From Sulfuricurvum sp. (GTDB lineage: Bacteria > Campylobacterota > Campylobacteria > Campylobacterales > Sulfurimonadaceae), in the NCBI GenBank assembly GCA_030694265.1, contig JAUXYP010000001.1:1-64000 (forward strand): a stretch of 64,000 nt of DNA, read 5' to 3'. Every line of letters begins with the position of its first letter. Position 1 is the stretch's first letter. The translations under genes were made by a program, and so were the position numbers. Of this stretch, positions 36,627 to 45,986 are shown piece after piece. The notes beneath the pieces were generated by a model. The model saw only the letters and a program-made list of their open reading frames with translations. It did not search any database and had not been told where the DNA came from.

Positions 36627-37468
36627 TGCAAGACTACTATTATATGCTGGTTGTAAAGCCATCATCGCATTTAGAATTATTTAGTGATTTTTTAGTAGAT
36701 GTTATCCCCGTCGGTTTTGAAGAGATTGAGGATGGATTCGTCATTCGCAGTGAAGAAGATTTAGAAACGATTAGCTGGGGTATTGAACAGTTTAGCGAAG
36801 CGCTTCAAAAAGCAACCGGTGAAGTTATTGATCTTGAGCTTACGTTGACGAAAGAAAAAAACAAAGATTGGATTGCACAGTATCAAAATGCAATCACTCC
36901 GATCGAAATATCTCCCTTTTACATTCATCCAACGTGGGAAGCTCCTAAAGTTGGGATGCTAAATATTGTTCTTGATCCGGCACTTGCTTTTGGGACAGGA
37001 CATCATCCTACTACAGCATCCTGTTTGCGGGCACTTGCATCGTATGTCCACGAAGGTGATGTTGTTCTGGATGTTGGATGCGGAAGCGGAATACTTGCCA
37101 TAGCAGCACTTAAAAAAGGTGCAATTGTTGACGCATGCGATACAGACCCTGTATCTGTTGAAAATTCAGCATTGAACACGAGCGCCAATAACGTTTCTTG
37201 TCGACGATTATGGGAAGGGCCTGTTCAGGAGACAAGTGAAGTTTACGATGTCATTGTTGCTAATATTGTTGCCGATGTTTTGGTTTTTATAGCCAGTGAT
37301 CTCAAAAAACGCTTACGTGACAATGGCATAGTAATATTGTCAGGTATTATGGATAAATATGAAGATAAAGTGTTACGTGCCTATAAGACTTGTACGCTTC
37401 AAGAGCGTATTGTTGAAAATGAATGGGTTACTTTAGTATTAAGCAAGAAGGAAATTACCAATGGCTAG
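36626..37468 (+). CDS. prmA: ribosomal protein L11 methyltransferase
   Basis: PrmA trimethylates ribosomal protein L11 with SAM. The methyltransferase core shows DPALAFGTGHHPTT, motif I LDVGCGSGILAIAA, and post-motif segment VIVANIVADVL in place of the NPPY-type motif, as in this family. Length (280) is normal. It overlaps cheY by one base and ftsH by 8 bp. Confidence 0.94.
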   Translation: MQDYYYMLVVKPSSHLELFSDFLVDVIPVGFEEIEDGFVIRSEEDLETISWGIEQFSEALQKATGEVIDLELTLTKEKNKDWIAQYQNAITPIEISPFYIHPTWEAPKVGMLNIVLDPALAFGTGHHPTTASCLRALASYVHEGDVVLDVGCGSGILAIAALKKGAIVDACDTDPVSVENSALNTSANNVSCRRLWEGPVQETSEVYDVIVANIVADVLVFIASDLKKRLRDNGIVILSGIMDKYEDKVLRAYKTCTLQERIVENEWVTLVLSKKEITNG

Positions 37469-39422
37469 TCCAGAAAAGAACACGCCACCAGAAAAAAATG
37501 ACAATTTTTTTAATAAAAACCCCCTCATCACATTTGCCATATTTTCGGTTGTGGTTATCATGCTTTTTAAAGCATTTATTGGGGATGAAAGTGATCTTGC
37601 CGGGAAGTTAAACGGTCAATCGGTTACCCGTACTCAAGATGTGAGTTATGCGGAACTTAAAGCCCTGATTAACAATAAGCAGGTACAAAAAGTATCAATC
37701 GGTCAATCGTATATCCGGGCTATTGGTGGTGATGCTAATGGAAAAGTGGCCTACACAACACGAATCATTGGTCCTGATCAAACCCTTATCCCGCTATTAG
37801 ATGCTCAAGGGATTGATTACACCGGATTTAGTGAGAGTAACTGGTTTACAGAAATGTTTGGATGGTTATTTCCATTCTTAATCATTATTGCTATATGGAT
37901 GTTCTTTGCCGGGCGTATGCAAAAAAGTATGGGTAGCGGTATTTTAGGAATGGGGAGCTCTAAAAAGCTGGTCAATTCGGAAAAACCAAAAACAAAATTT
38001 GCGGATGTCGCCGGCGTGCAAGAAGCAAAAGAAGAGGTTTTGGAAATCGTTGATTTTTTACGTTTCCCGGATCGCTATGTGGAACTTGGGGCTAAAATTC
38101 CCAAGGGTGTATTGCTAGTGGGTAGTCCTGGTACGGGTAAAACATTGTTGGCAAAAGCCGTTGCCGGTGAAGCGGAAGTTCCTTTTTTCTCGGTATCAGG
38201 TTCGAGCTTTATAGAGATGTTTGTGGGTGTCGGTGCCGCTCGCGTACGTGATTTGTTTGAACAAGCGAAAAAAGATGCTCCTTCGATTATCTTTATTGAT
38301 GAGATCGATGCGATTGGTAAAAGTCGTGCCGCAGGTGGCATGATGGGTGGGAATGATGAGCGTGAGCAGACTCTTAATCAGCTTTTGGCAGAGATGGATG
38401 GATTTGGAACGGATACACCTATTATCATTCTAGCGGCCACCAACCGACCTGAGATTTTGGATCCGGCCCTATTACGTCCGGGTCGATTTGATCGTCAAGT
38501 ATTGGTGGATAAGCCTGATTTTCAAGGACGTATTGATATCTTGAACGTCCACATCAAAGCGATTAAAAGAGATCCTGATACGGATGTAGAAGAGATTGCT
38601 CGTCTGACTGCCGGTCTCGCTGGAGCTGATCTGGCAAATATCATTAATGAAGCTGCGTTGTTGGCCGGCCGTAAAAGCCAAAAAACAGTCCGTCAAGAAG
38701 ATTTACGAGAGGCTGTGGAGCGTGCAATCGCTGGTTTGTCGAAGAAAAGCCGTCGCATTGATGAAAAAGAGAAAAGAATTGTGGCGTACCATGAAAGCGG
38801 ACATGCCCTTCTTGCAGAAACGACCAAAGGTGCCAAAAAAGTTTCCAAGGTTTCTATTGTACCTCGCGGACTTGCGGCACTTGGATACACGCTTAACACT
38901 CCCGAAGAGAACAAATACTTAATGCAGCGCCATGAACTATGGGCTGAAGTAGATGTTCTGTTGGGCGGTCGTGCGGCTGAAGAGGTATTCATCGGTGAGA
39001 TTAGTACGGGTGCTGCCAATGATTTGGAACGCAGTACGGATATTATCAAAGCGATGGTTCAAGTATATGGAATGAGCGACGTAGCAGGACTTATGGTACT
39101 TGAGAAGCAGCGAAGCAGCTTCTTGGGCGGTGGAATGGCGCAAGCCAGAGAATACAGCGAAAAAATGGCAGAAGACATGGACACTTTTATTAAAATTTCG
39201 CTTAATGAACGTTATATTGCTGTTAAAGCACGCCTTGAAGAATACCGCGATGCGATCGAAAAAATGGTGGAACTTTTGTATGAGCATGAGAATATAACAG
39301 GTGATCAAGTACGCGAAATCATTGAGAAATTTGAAAGTGATAATGCGTTAGAAACCAAGCTGGAACCTCGTAAAGAGTCAACGGCTAACAAAGATGTAAC
39401 GAGCCATAGTACTGGCGAATAA
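37461..39422 (+). CDS. ftsH: ATP-dependent zinc metalloprotease FtsH
   Basis: FtsH is a membrane AAA+ protease that degrades misfolded membrane proteins and regulators. It has two membrane segments (about 20-38 and 132-152) around a periplasmic domain, then the AAA domain with Walker A GSPGTGKT, Walker [12 protein letters not shown] and the second region of homology [19 protein letters not shown] (19 residues). The zinc motif HESGH is near residue 443. Length (653) is normal. It lies between prmA and the Psd-like gene. Confidence 0.97.
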   Translation: MASPEKNTPPEKNDNFFNKNPLITFAIFSVVVIMLFKAFIGDESDLAGKLNGQSVTRTQDVSYAELKALINNKQVQKVSIGQSYIRAIGGDANGKVAYTTRIIGPDQTLIPLLDAQGIDYTGFSESNWFTEMFGWLFPFLIIIAIWMFFAGRMQKSMGSGILGMGSSKKLVNSEKPKTKFADVAGVQEAKEEVLEIVDFLRFPDRYVELGAKIPKGVLLVGSPGTGKTLLAKAVAGEAEVPFFSVSGSSFIEMFVGVGAARVRDLFEQAKKDAPSIIFIDEIDAIGKSRAAGGMMGGNDEREQTLNQLLAEMDGFGTDTPIIILAATNRPEILDPALLRPGRFDRQVLVDKPDFQGRIDILNVHIKAIKRDPDTDVEEIARLTAGLAGADLANIINEAALLAGRKSQKTVRQEDLREAVERAIAGLSKKSRRIDEKEKRIVAYHESGHALLAETTKGAKKVSKVSIVPRGLAALGYTLNTPEENKYLMQRHELWAEVDVLLGGRAAEEVFIGEISTGAANDLERSTDIIKAMVQVYGMSDVAGLMVLEKQRSSFLGGGMAQAREYSEKMAEDMDTFIKISLNERYIAVKARLEEYRDAIEKMVELLYEHENITGDQVREIIEKFESDNALETKLEPRKESTANKDVTSHSTGE

Positions 39423-39431
39423 GGACTTATT

Positions 39432-40073
39432 ATGATGATCCAAAATGACACCTTTATCCTCTCAAAGCGTGGATGGCTACCCAGTATATTGGTAGCTGCC
39501 TTTTTTCTTTTTTTTACCATGACAACTTTGCATTTATTTCAGTTTGTAAGCGGGGCTCTTTTGATTGCTTTGCTTCTTATCTATCGTAATCCTGAGAGAA
39601 CAACGACTATTAATGAGGCCAACTCTATTCTTAGCAGTGTTGATGGGGTTGTATTGGGTGTAGAAGATACGTTAATAGATGAAAAGATGATGAAAAAAGT
39701 AACGGTTCTTAATGGGTTATGGGATGTTTCGATGTTACGTGCTCCATTTGATGGAATTGTTGAAGGGTATCAGATTAGACATGGGGTTTCTCTTCCTCTT
39801 TCTAACCCACTTTCAGAGACGTTGAATGAAAAAGCAGTCTTGTCATTTCGCTCAGTTTCCGGTGATGAAATATTTATCGAGCATATGAGTGACCAAAGTT
39901 GCTTTTCAATAGAAATTGAGGCTCAATCAGAACAAAAAATGAAAGAGGGATGCCGCTACGGCTTTTTAGCTAAGGGGAGAACGATACTGTATCTTCCATA
40001 TAATGCAATAATTAGTATTTATCCGGGCAGTAACGTTCGTGCTGGAGAAAGTGTTATCGGTCAATTCGCCTAA
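39432..40073 (+). CDS. phosphatidylserine decarboxylase-like protein lacking catalytic residues
   Basis: The length (213) and layout match the short bacterial Psd type: an N-terminal membrane hairpin (about 16-50), YRNPER, SSVDGVV with the conserved Asp71, LWDVSMLRAPFDGIVEG, and a C-terminal GESVIG. Active relatives have VHVNRAP with a catalytic His and FGSRVDVYLP, where the Gly-Ser bond is cut to form the pyruvoyl group. Here the His is Ser100 (DVSMLRAP) and the Gly is followed by Arg183 (AKGRTILYLP), so neither self-cleavage nor decarboxylation seems possible by the known route. It follows ftsH by 9 bp. Probably a pseudoenzyme with a lipid-related role. Confidence 0.75.
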   Translation: MMIQNDTFILSKRGWLPSILVAAFFLFFTMTTLHLFQFVSGALLIALLLIYRNPERTTTINEANSILSSVDGVVLGVEDTLIDEKMMKKVTVLNGLWDVSMLRAPFDGIVEGYQIRHGVSLPLSNPLSETLNEKAVLSFRSVSGDEIFIEHMSDQSCFSIEIEAQSEQKMKEGCRYGFLAKGRTILYLPYNAIISIYPGSNVRAGESVIGQFA

Positions 40074-40097
40074 CTGTCATTCAATCGTATATTTTTC

Positions 40098-42440
40098 TCA
40101 GAGGGGATGATATTGTTGAGGTTCAGTTACGAGCTTATCGGTGTCTATTTCAAAATCAAATGTACGTGATTTGAACCCCTTGTCCCCCATTTTGGTAAAT
40201 TGCACTACTGCCGCTGGATTATTTTGCACTTGCATATAGAGTAAACCAAGTGCATAACGGCTTTCTAAGTAATCAGGATTGGTCATTTTAGACAGTTGAA
40301 ATAGAGAAATGGCATTTTGATAATGTTCGGCGCCTATAGATGCTAATGCCCCCATATAATACGTTCTCTCATCCTTAATGGCAAATTTATCTATTGCATC
40401 GTTATACAAAGCATATGATTTTTCAAAATCTTGATTGTAAAAATACGCAAGTGCCAAAGCGGTAGTTAGACTGGCACGATTGTCAGGTGTCGTTTGCAGT
40501 TTCTCCTCTAATCTTTGAATCATTGGAGTTAAAGAACCGGTAAGTGCAGCCATTAAAACATATCTGTCGCGAGTAATTTGAGGACCGAAATCAAAATCAT
40601 AATACGTGAACTTCTGATTCTTGAGATAATTGATAGCCGATCGTGCATACTGCTTAGGCGGATTCTCATTGAAATGGGTATCGATATAAAGTAAGTGAGG
40701 AAGAATATCGTGTGGCTTCATAGCGGTTAGTTTTTCGGAAGCTTTGCGTGCTTGAGCATCCATACCTAGTTCTGAAGCAATGATGATTTTCATGCCCAGA
40801 TATAGCGGATTATCTTTATAATGATTTTCAAGCCATCGCCCTGCACCAGCATAGTTATTTTCTCTCATAGACGTAAGGGTACGATAAAGATCGAATTCTT
40901 CCGTTTTCGGTTCTTGGGAAAGATTTTCAGTAATAACCGTAATGAGCTTTGGATTGGGTTTATTGATGAGTTCAGATGTCATAATAGCAAAAATACCGGA
41001 GAGATAATTATCGGCATCCAAATGGTAAGAGCGCAGAAAATAGTCATAGGCTTTCGAAAAATCACCCAGTTGGGCATAGCTAAGTGCCAGATTGTAATTT
41101 AGTATGGAGTGTTGCGGATTCTTTTGCAGTAATCGTTTGAATTGTTCATTAGCATCCCTAAGACGATTGTGCAGTGCTTTGTCTATTCCCATTGCAATAC
41201 CATAGTCGACATCAGAAGTATTGGCCCCTTTAGTAAGGTAATCTTTTGCAGAAGATGTATCATCAATATAAAGATTAGCATTCCCTTTTTGAATCATTCC
41301 AAGAGTTTGAGAAGCATTAAAAATTTTATAGGGGGCAAAAGCAAAAAGTTTTTGGTACGTTTGCGGGTGAAATTTAGCATTTACAGTACGGTATACCTTT
41401 TGAATTGTGTCTGGCTGAAATAATCCAGGCTTGAGTAATATTTTGATGGGATAAGGAGTATAGGCATCATTAGGGTAGTCGTCGGTTAATTTATTTAATA
41501 TTCCTGCTGCTTCTTCATGCAGGCCCAATTTTAGGTCAACATAAACTAATGAGAGGCTTTCTTCAAGAGGCTTTGGATTTTGCATAACAGCGGCGTGGAG
41601 GTACTCGTGTGCTTTTTGCAAGTTTCCTGCATTAGCGTACAGTGATCCGAGTGTAAATGCGTCAACTTCTTGCAATGGATTTTCAAGCGCATTAATGGCA
41701 GCGGGATAGTTTCCATATAAGGTATTGATTTTTGCTTTAAGTTTATTTTGGATGATTTGGTATTCATCGGTTGTTGGGTGATTAAGCGCGCTTAAGGCTT
41801 CTAAATAATGCCCTTGGTAGTAATTGATAAGTGCATAGTAGTACGAGTACATCGGGGAGTTGCTCTCTGCACTTAAGTAAGCATGCGCTAAATCTATATA
41901 ATAATTAAAATTCTCTTCTTCTTTTAAGTGCAGGCAGCATACGGCAGCATTGAGAGCACTGACACAGCGGTTTTCACTGCTGGCAATAGAGCGTTTGAAG
42001 TTTTCTAACGCCCCTTCGTATTCTTGCTCTTTTAGTTGTACGACTCCCAGATTGTATTGAGAGATGGCTTCAGAGTAGAGTGCAATTTTTTCATAAAGCT
42101 TTAGGGCATCGGCTTGATTTCCATTAGCATACATAAAATTGGCGCGTTCGATCATGTGCTCAAGTTCGCTTGGCTCTATTTTTGGATCTTGAGGATTGGT
42201 AGAGGGAATAAGATTGCCATCATGAGTGGTTGCTTTTTCCCCAGAATGTGACAGAAGGGCAAAGGAGATTCCTCCCCCTAGTAGTAAAGCACTTAAAACA
42301 CTTGCGAGAATAATGACTTTCTTTTTGTTAAGAGGTGATGCTGGAGTGGATAGTGTGGATTCATCAGGTGTGATTTTAGATTCGATACCTGCGGCATCGG
42401 ATTCTTCGATGATGATTATCTCTTCTTGATCTTCAGGCAT
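40098..42440 (-). CDS. TPR-repeat flagellar motor scaffold protein, PflB-like
   Basis: This 780-residue protein has a short acidic cytoplasmic N-terminus, one membrane segment (about 41-63), and a long periplasmic part made of TPR-like helical pairs (for example ALKLYEKIA, SQYNLGVVQLKEQEYEGAL, LNYNLALSYAQLGDF and YALGLLYMQVQNNPAAV). In Campylobacter jejuni, PflB is a protein of similar size and design that anchors stator complexes, and its gene also stands next to serS. Synteny and architecture support the call; sequence identity cannot be judged here. Alternative: another large TPR protein of the envelope. It follows serS by 16 bp. Confidence 0.68.
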   Translation of the reverse strand: MPEDQEEIIIIEESDAAGIESKITPDESTLSTPASPLNKKKVIILASVLSALLLGGGISFALLSHSGEKATTHDGNLIPSTNPQDPKIEPSELEHMIERANFMYANGNQADALKLYEKIALYSEAISQYNLGVVQLKEQEYEGALENFKRSIASSENRCVSALNAAVCCLHLKEEENFNYYIDLAHAYLSAESNSPMYSYYYALINYYQGHYLEALSALNHPTTDEYQIIQNKLKAKINTLYGNYPAAINALENPLQEVDAFTLGSLYANAGNLQKAHEYLHAAVMQNPKPLEESLSLVYVDLKLGLHEEAAGILNKLTDDYPNDAYTPYPIKILLKPGLFQPDTIQKVYRTVNAKFHPQTYQKLFAFAPYKIFNASQTLGMIQKGNANLYIDDTSSAKDYLTKGANTSDVDYGIAMGIDKALHNRLRDANEQFKRLLQKNPQHSILNYNLALSYAQLGDFSKAYDYFLRSYHLDADNYLSGIFAIMTSELINKPNPKLITVITENLSQEPKTEEFDLYRTLTSMRENNYAGAGRWLENHYKDNPLYLGMKIIIASELGMDAQARKASEKLTAMKPHDILPHLLYIDTHFNENPPKQYARSAINYLKNQKFTYYDFDFGPQITRDRYVLMAALTGSLTPMIQRLEEKLQTTPDNRASLTTALALAYFYNQDFEKSYALYNDAIDKFAIKDERTYYMGALASIGAEHYQNAISLFQLSKMTNPDYLESRYALGLLYMQVQNNPAAVVQFTKMGDKGFKSRTFDFEIDTDKLVTEPQQYHPL

Positions 42441-42456
42441 GAGTCCACTTTATGAT

Positions 42457-43701
42457 TTATAAATATTTTTGCAATACGGTTGGAATGATAATAGATCCAT
42501 CTTCTTGTTGAAAATTTTCCATAATAGCTACCATCGTCCGACCGACGGCTAAACTTGAACCGTTGAGTGTATGAGCTAGGAGATTTTTCCCTTCTTCTTT
42601 ATAGCGAATCTTGGCGCGACGTGCTTGGAAATCTCTTGTGTTGGAAACGGAACTGATCTCACGGTAGGTGTTTTGCCCCGGCAACCAGACCTCTAAATCG
42701 ACGGTTTTAGCAGCGCCAAAGCCCAAATCCCCCGTACAAAGAGTGACCAGACGATGCGGCAGACCCAGTGCGCTTAGCAAATCGGAAGCACACGCAACCA
42801 TCTCTTCAAACACCGCATCGCTTTGATCTGCGCGTGTAATGGCAACGAGTTCGACTTTGTGAAACTGATGCTGGCGAATCATACCGCGCACATCCCGTCC
42901 GCCTGAACCTGCTTCTTTACGAAAGCATGAGGTATAGCCGCACATTTTAATCGGCAATTCTGCAGCATTGAGAATCTCGTCTTGGTAGAGGTTGGTGATC
43001 GGTACTTCAGCAGTAGGAATCAAATACAGCTCTTCATCTTCTATTTTAAACAGATCATCTTCAAATTTTGGAAGCTGTCCTGTCCCTTCAAGCGCACGGC
43101 GATTGACGAGCATAGGGACGCTCACTTCCATAAAGCCACGCTCACGGTTGAAGTCAAGCATAAAATTAATAAGGGCACGTTCAAGTCGTGCTCCCATCCC
43201 TAAAACAACCGAAAAACGGCTTTTGGCAAGTTTTACACCACGTTCAAAATCGATCCAGCCGTTGGCTTCAGCAAGTTCCCAATGCTCTCTTGGTGTAAAG
43301 GCAAAAGCAGGAGGGGTGAGCACTTTTTTGATTTCGATGTTGTCCTCTTCATCTGCTCCATCCGGGACATCAGCATCGGGAATATTAGGAACACGCATGA
43401 TGATCGCATCGAGGGTTTCTTCGGCGGCACGTTGTGTTTCGAGAAGATCATTGAGGGTTGCTTTATTATTATCGACTTCGATTTTGAGTTCGTCGGTGTT
43501 TTTCCCCTCTTTTTTATACTGGCCAAAAAGTTTACTGAGTTCATTTTGCTTTGCTTGCATTGTTTCATAGGCGAGCTTGGCGGTTTTTAGGTTTTCATTA
43601 GCGGTTTTAAGTTCTGTAATTATGTCAGCAGAAACTTTTTTACGCATAAGCGCAGAGGCGGTTTCGTCAAAATTTTTCTGGAGTAGTTTTACATCGATCA
43701 T
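42457..43701 (-). CDS. serS: seryl-tRNA synthetase
   Basis: SerS is a class II synthetase. Residues 1-105 form the tRNA-binding coiled-coil arm. Motif 1 contains [12 protein letters not shown], the serine site TAEVPITN, motif 2 [17 protein letters not shown] followed by QHQFHKVE, and motif 3 [17 protein letters not shown]. Length (414) is normal. It is transcribed with the PflB-like gene; a minus-strand TATAAT lies at 43739-43734. Confidence 0.97.
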   Translation of the reverse strand: MIDVKLLQKNFDETASALMRKKVSADIITELKTANENLKTAKLAYETMQAKQNELSKLFGQYKKEGKNTDELKIEVDNNKATLNDLLETQRAAEETLDAIIMRVPNIPDADVPDGADEEDNIEIKKVLTPPAFAFTPREHWELAEANGWIDFERGVKLAKSRFSVVLGMGARLERALINFMLDFNRERGFMEVSVPMLVNRRALEGTGQLPKFEDDLFKIEDEELYLIPTAEVPITNLYQDEILNAAELPIKMCGYTSCFRKEAGSGGRDVRGMIRQHQFHKVELVAITRADQSDAVFEEMVACASDLLSALGLPHRLVTLCTGDLGFGAAKTVDLEVWLPGQNTYREISSVSNTRDFQARRAKIRYKEEGKNLLAHTLNGSSLAVGRTMVAIMENFQQEDGSIIIPTVLQKYL

Positions 43702-43766
43702 ATAGGTTCATTCCTGCGATTAAATAATGATCTATTATAGCCAAAAGAGGCTGAAAATTGTTTATT

Positions 43767-43825
43767 CCGTTCGCCCTGAGCTTGTCGAAGGGTTCATTCA
43801 TGGTTCGGTCAGCCCACCACGAACG
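43767..43825. repeat. REP-doublet (REPIN-like) palindromic element
   Basis: The stretch opens with CCGTTCGCCCTGAGC and TTGTCGAAGGG and closes with GGTTCGGTCAGCCC and ACCACGAACG, so two related arms face each other (outer CGTTCG at 43768-43773, CGAACG at 43820-43825). The arm sequence, which translates as the peptide FDKLRANG, is a well-known widespread short palindromic repeat in many proteobacterial genomes. It lies in the serS/antitoxin divergent region, just upstream of a very strong promoter. Confidence 0.75.
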
Positions 43826-43846
43826 TTGAAATAAAAGACAATCTGA

Positions 43847-43875
43847 TTGACAATCCTCTTTATTAGGCGTATAAT
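43847..43875 (+). promoter_or_regulatory. consensus sigma-70 promoter of the toxin-antitoxin pair
   Basis: TTGACA at 43847-43852 and TATAAT at 43870-43875 are both perfect and 17 bp apart, the only full-consensus promoter I found. A GGAGG ribosome binding site at 43889-43893 precedes the start. A consensus promoter differs from the host style and suits a recently acquired, self-repressed toxin-antitoxin locus. Confidence 0.75.
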
Positions 43876-43899
43876 TATCCATACAATTGGAGGCATAAA

Positions 43900-44139
43900 A
43901 TGAGCAAGTATGTTAATGTTACCAAGATGAGTATTACCTTGGACAATGAAGTTGCGTTGGAACTTAGTGCCATTGCAAAAGAACTGAATGAAAAGAAAAG
44001 CCATTTGATCGAAAATGCACTCATGATCTATTTTGATATGTTGGATGAAAAACTTTCCGACAAGCGGCTGCATGAGCTTGAATCGGGAGCGGTTAAAGCC
44101 ATTGCGGCTGAGGATGTGTGGAAAGAGCTTGGGCTTTAA
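43900..44139 (+). CDS. ribbon-helix-helix antitoxin
   Basis: The N-terminal segment VTKMSITLDNEVALELSAIA followed by a helix with KSHLIENALMIYF is a ribbon-helix-helix DNA-binding domain as in CopG/RelB-type antitoxins. The C-terminal third (SGAVKAIAAEDVWKEL) would wrap the toxin. At 79 residues it is a normal antitoxin. It is followed after 3 bp by the toxin gene and has its own consensus promoter, which it probably represses. Confidence 0.88.
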   Translation: MSKYVNVTKMSITLDNEVALELSAIAKELNEKKSHLIENALMIYFDMLDEKLSDKRLHELESGAVKAIAAEDVWKELGL

Positions 44140-44142
44140 TCT

Positions 44143-44403
44143 GTGTACGTCATAGAGTTTTTACCCTCAGCAAAAAAAGAGCTTTCAGGCTTGGATTTTG
44201 TCATCCAAAAACAGCTCAAAGAAAAAATTATTTTATTAGCAACCGATCCGGTTCAACTTAAAAACAATATCAAAGCTCTCAAAGGAGAGTACAGCGGAAA
44301 ATTCCGTCTTCGTGTCCGAGATTATCGAATCATTTTTCGTATAGAAGAAGAAAAAGTTTTAATTATGATCATCCGTATCGGGCATCGTAAAGAAGTTTAC
44401 TAG
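44143..44403 (+). CDS. RelE/ParE-family toxin
   Basis: This 86-residue protein has the RelE fold pattern: YVIEFLPSAKKELSGLD, helix with IQKQLKEKI, the KALKGEYSGKFRLRVRDYRIIFRI core and a C-terminal RIGHRKEVY. The basic residues and the terminal HRKEVY region favour an mRNA-cutting RelE rather than a ParE gyrase poison. Translation starts at GTG (44143) 3 bp after the antitoxin. It converges with metF, overlapping by 4 bp in their stop codons. Confidence 0.88.
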   Translation: MYVIEFLPSAKKELSGLDFVIQKQLKEKIILLATDPVQLKNNIKALKGEYSGKFRLRVRDYRIIFRIEEEKVLIMIIRIGHRKEVY

Positions 44404-45302
44404 CTCAAAATTGCCTTTGCTAACTCAAACTGATTGGCCGTCATAATATGAATTTTTGGATGCAATGCTTTGAGTTCTTCAAAAAGTTTTTTACTCAGAT
44501 CAAACCCTACTTTGTATTCTTCTTCGACGCTGATAAGAGAAGCTCTCTCGAGGGCTTCGACCCATGCAATCGGAACATAAATCCCAGGAACATTTTCATC
44601 CAAAAATCGGGCAGTGCGGAGTTTTGTGATCGGGAAATAGCCTAAAACTAATACACAATCGGCATTATTTTCGCGGTTTGCTTCAGCCATCATTTCGAGC
44701 AGTTTTTCGGCATTTTCGAGATCATAGACGGGCTGAGAGATGATAGCGATGGCTCCGTGGGCCACTTTTTTGGTCATTTTCTTTTGTAATGTTGCGGAAC
44801 TTTTGGCATAGGCATCGATAACGGCGAAGGGATAAATCTCTTGGACGGGTGCGAGGAGTTTTTGTTCTGCGAGATCAGTTCCATTGTTAAGGGTGGAAAT
44901 AATATCAAGCAGCAGTTTGCTGTTTCCCTCAAATACCCCTTTTGCATGAGGCTGATCGGAATAGTGTGCGCTGTCACCCGTAAGCGCCAAAATGGCTCTA
45001 ACATTAGCTTCATTAGCTCCCAATAAATCGCTTTGCAATGCGATACGATTGCGATCGCGCATGCTCATGGTGGCAAGGGTGGGTTTTCCAAAGCGGTCTT
45101 GGAGTCTCATGGCGGCAAACATCGCATTGTATTTGAGTTTCGCTAAGGGATTATCGGTCGTGCTGAATCCATCGACGAGAGTATCAAGCCCAAGGGCTGC
45201 GATTTTTTCAATGGTGGGCGCAAATTGCGCCGAACGAGACGGGGTCGTTTCTAATGTGATATAGGTTCCGTGACGGAGTTTATGGATAAATGATTCGAAC
45301 AA
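44400..45302 (-). CDS. metF: 5,10-methylenetetrahydrofolate reductase family protein
   Basis: MetF makes 5-methyl-THF for methionine synthesis with FAD. The barrel shows TLETTPSR at the catalytic-Glu position (usually EFFPP), DGFSTTDNP, the ILALTGDSAH segment, and GVFEGNSKLL, which fit the MTHFR superfamily. Length (300) is normal. The variant N-terminal motif (ETTP rather than EFFPP) is seen in a divergent MTHFR branch, so the exact activity is likely but not certain. It lies between the toxin gene (convergent) and serB (divergent). Confidence 0.8.
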   Translation of the reverse strand: MFESFIHKLRHGTYITLETTPSRSAQFAPTIEKIAALGLDTLVDGFSTTDNPLAKLKYNAMFAAMRLQDRFGKPTLATMSMRDRNRIALQSDLLGANEANVRAILALTGDSAHYSDQPHAKGVFEGNSKLLLDIISTLNNGTDLAEQKLLAPVQEIYPFAVIDAYAKSSATLQKKMTKKVAHGAIAIISQPVYDLENAEKLLEMMAEANRENNADCVLVLGYFPITKLRTARFLDENVPGIYVPIAWVEALERASLISVEEEYKVGFDLSKKLFEELKALHPKIHIMTANQFELAKAILS

Positions 45303-45316
45303 AAGCTACCCTTGGA

Positions 45317-45322
45317 TATAAT
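45317..45322 (+). promoter_or_regulatory. putative -10 box for serB
   Basis: CTTGGATATAATTG contains TATAAT 35 bp before the serB start, in the short divergent interval with metF. No -35 box is clear. Confidence 0.4.
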
Positions 45323-45356
45323 TGCCTTATTATAACAAACTAGGATATGTGTTTTG

Positions 45357-45986
45357 ATGAAATTGTGCGTATTTGATTTCGATTCGACGTTAATGGATGG
45401 GGAGACCATCGATTTTTTTGCTGAGGCTATGGGAATCGGGGCTGAAGTATCTACTATTACCGAGCGAGCGATGAACGGTGAATTGGACTTTTTTGAAAGT
45501 TTGCAGCAGCGTGTTGGCTTACTCAAAGGGTTGGAATTTTCCAAAGTAGAGGAAATCTGTCATCATCTTCCTTATATGAACGGTGCGATAGAGACGATTG
45601 CTGAACTTAAAGCGCGTGGACTAAAGGTTATCTGTTTTAGCGGAGGATTTCGAACGGCCACATCATTTGCTAAAAGTATTCTGGGGTATGATGCTGACTT
45701 TTCAAATGTATTGCATTCCAAAGAAGGAAGACTCACCGGATTGGTGGGTGGAGATATGATGTTCGATTATTCCAAAGGGGATATGCTGCTTCGTCTTCAA
45801 TCTTTACTGGGGGTGACTTCCCAGCAAACCATCGTTGTTGGTGATGGTGCCAATGATCGTTCTATGTTCGCGCATGCGGATACTCGTGTAGCATTTTGTG
45901 CGAAAGAGATCCTCAAAAAAGAGGCTAATATTATCGTGGAAACCAAAGATTTAACCCAAATTATAACAAAGGTATTTAATGCTTGA
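45357..45986 (+). CDS. serB: phosphoserine phosphatase
   Basis: SerB, a HAD phosphatase, makes serine from phosphoserine. Motif I is VFDFDSTLMDGE with both aspartates, the cap region has MNGELDFFESLQQRV as in SerB, motif II is CFSGGFRT, and motif IV is VVGDGANDRSM. Length (209) fits. An in-frame TTG three bases upstream (45354) is less likely than the ATG at 45357. It overlaps the next gene by 8 bp. Confidence 0.93.
   Translation: MKLCVFDFDSTLMDGETIDFFAEAMGIGAEVSTITERAMNGELDFFESLQQRVGLLKGLEFSKVEEICHHLPYMNGAIETIAELKARGLKVICFSGGFRTATSFAKSILGYDADFSNVLHSKEGRLTGLVGGDMMFDYSKGDMLLRLQSLLGVTSQQTIVVGDGANDRSMFAHADTRVAFCAKEILKKEANIIVETKDLTQIITKVFNA

Noticed and set aside
42992-43570. Long open frame antisense to serS (192 codons)
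   Set aside because: Serine-rich low-complexity translation of the complementary strand of a certain gene.
43667-43882. Small open frame translating the REP element (contains FDKLRANG)
   Set aside because: This peptide is a known artefact of translating the widespread palindromic repeat.
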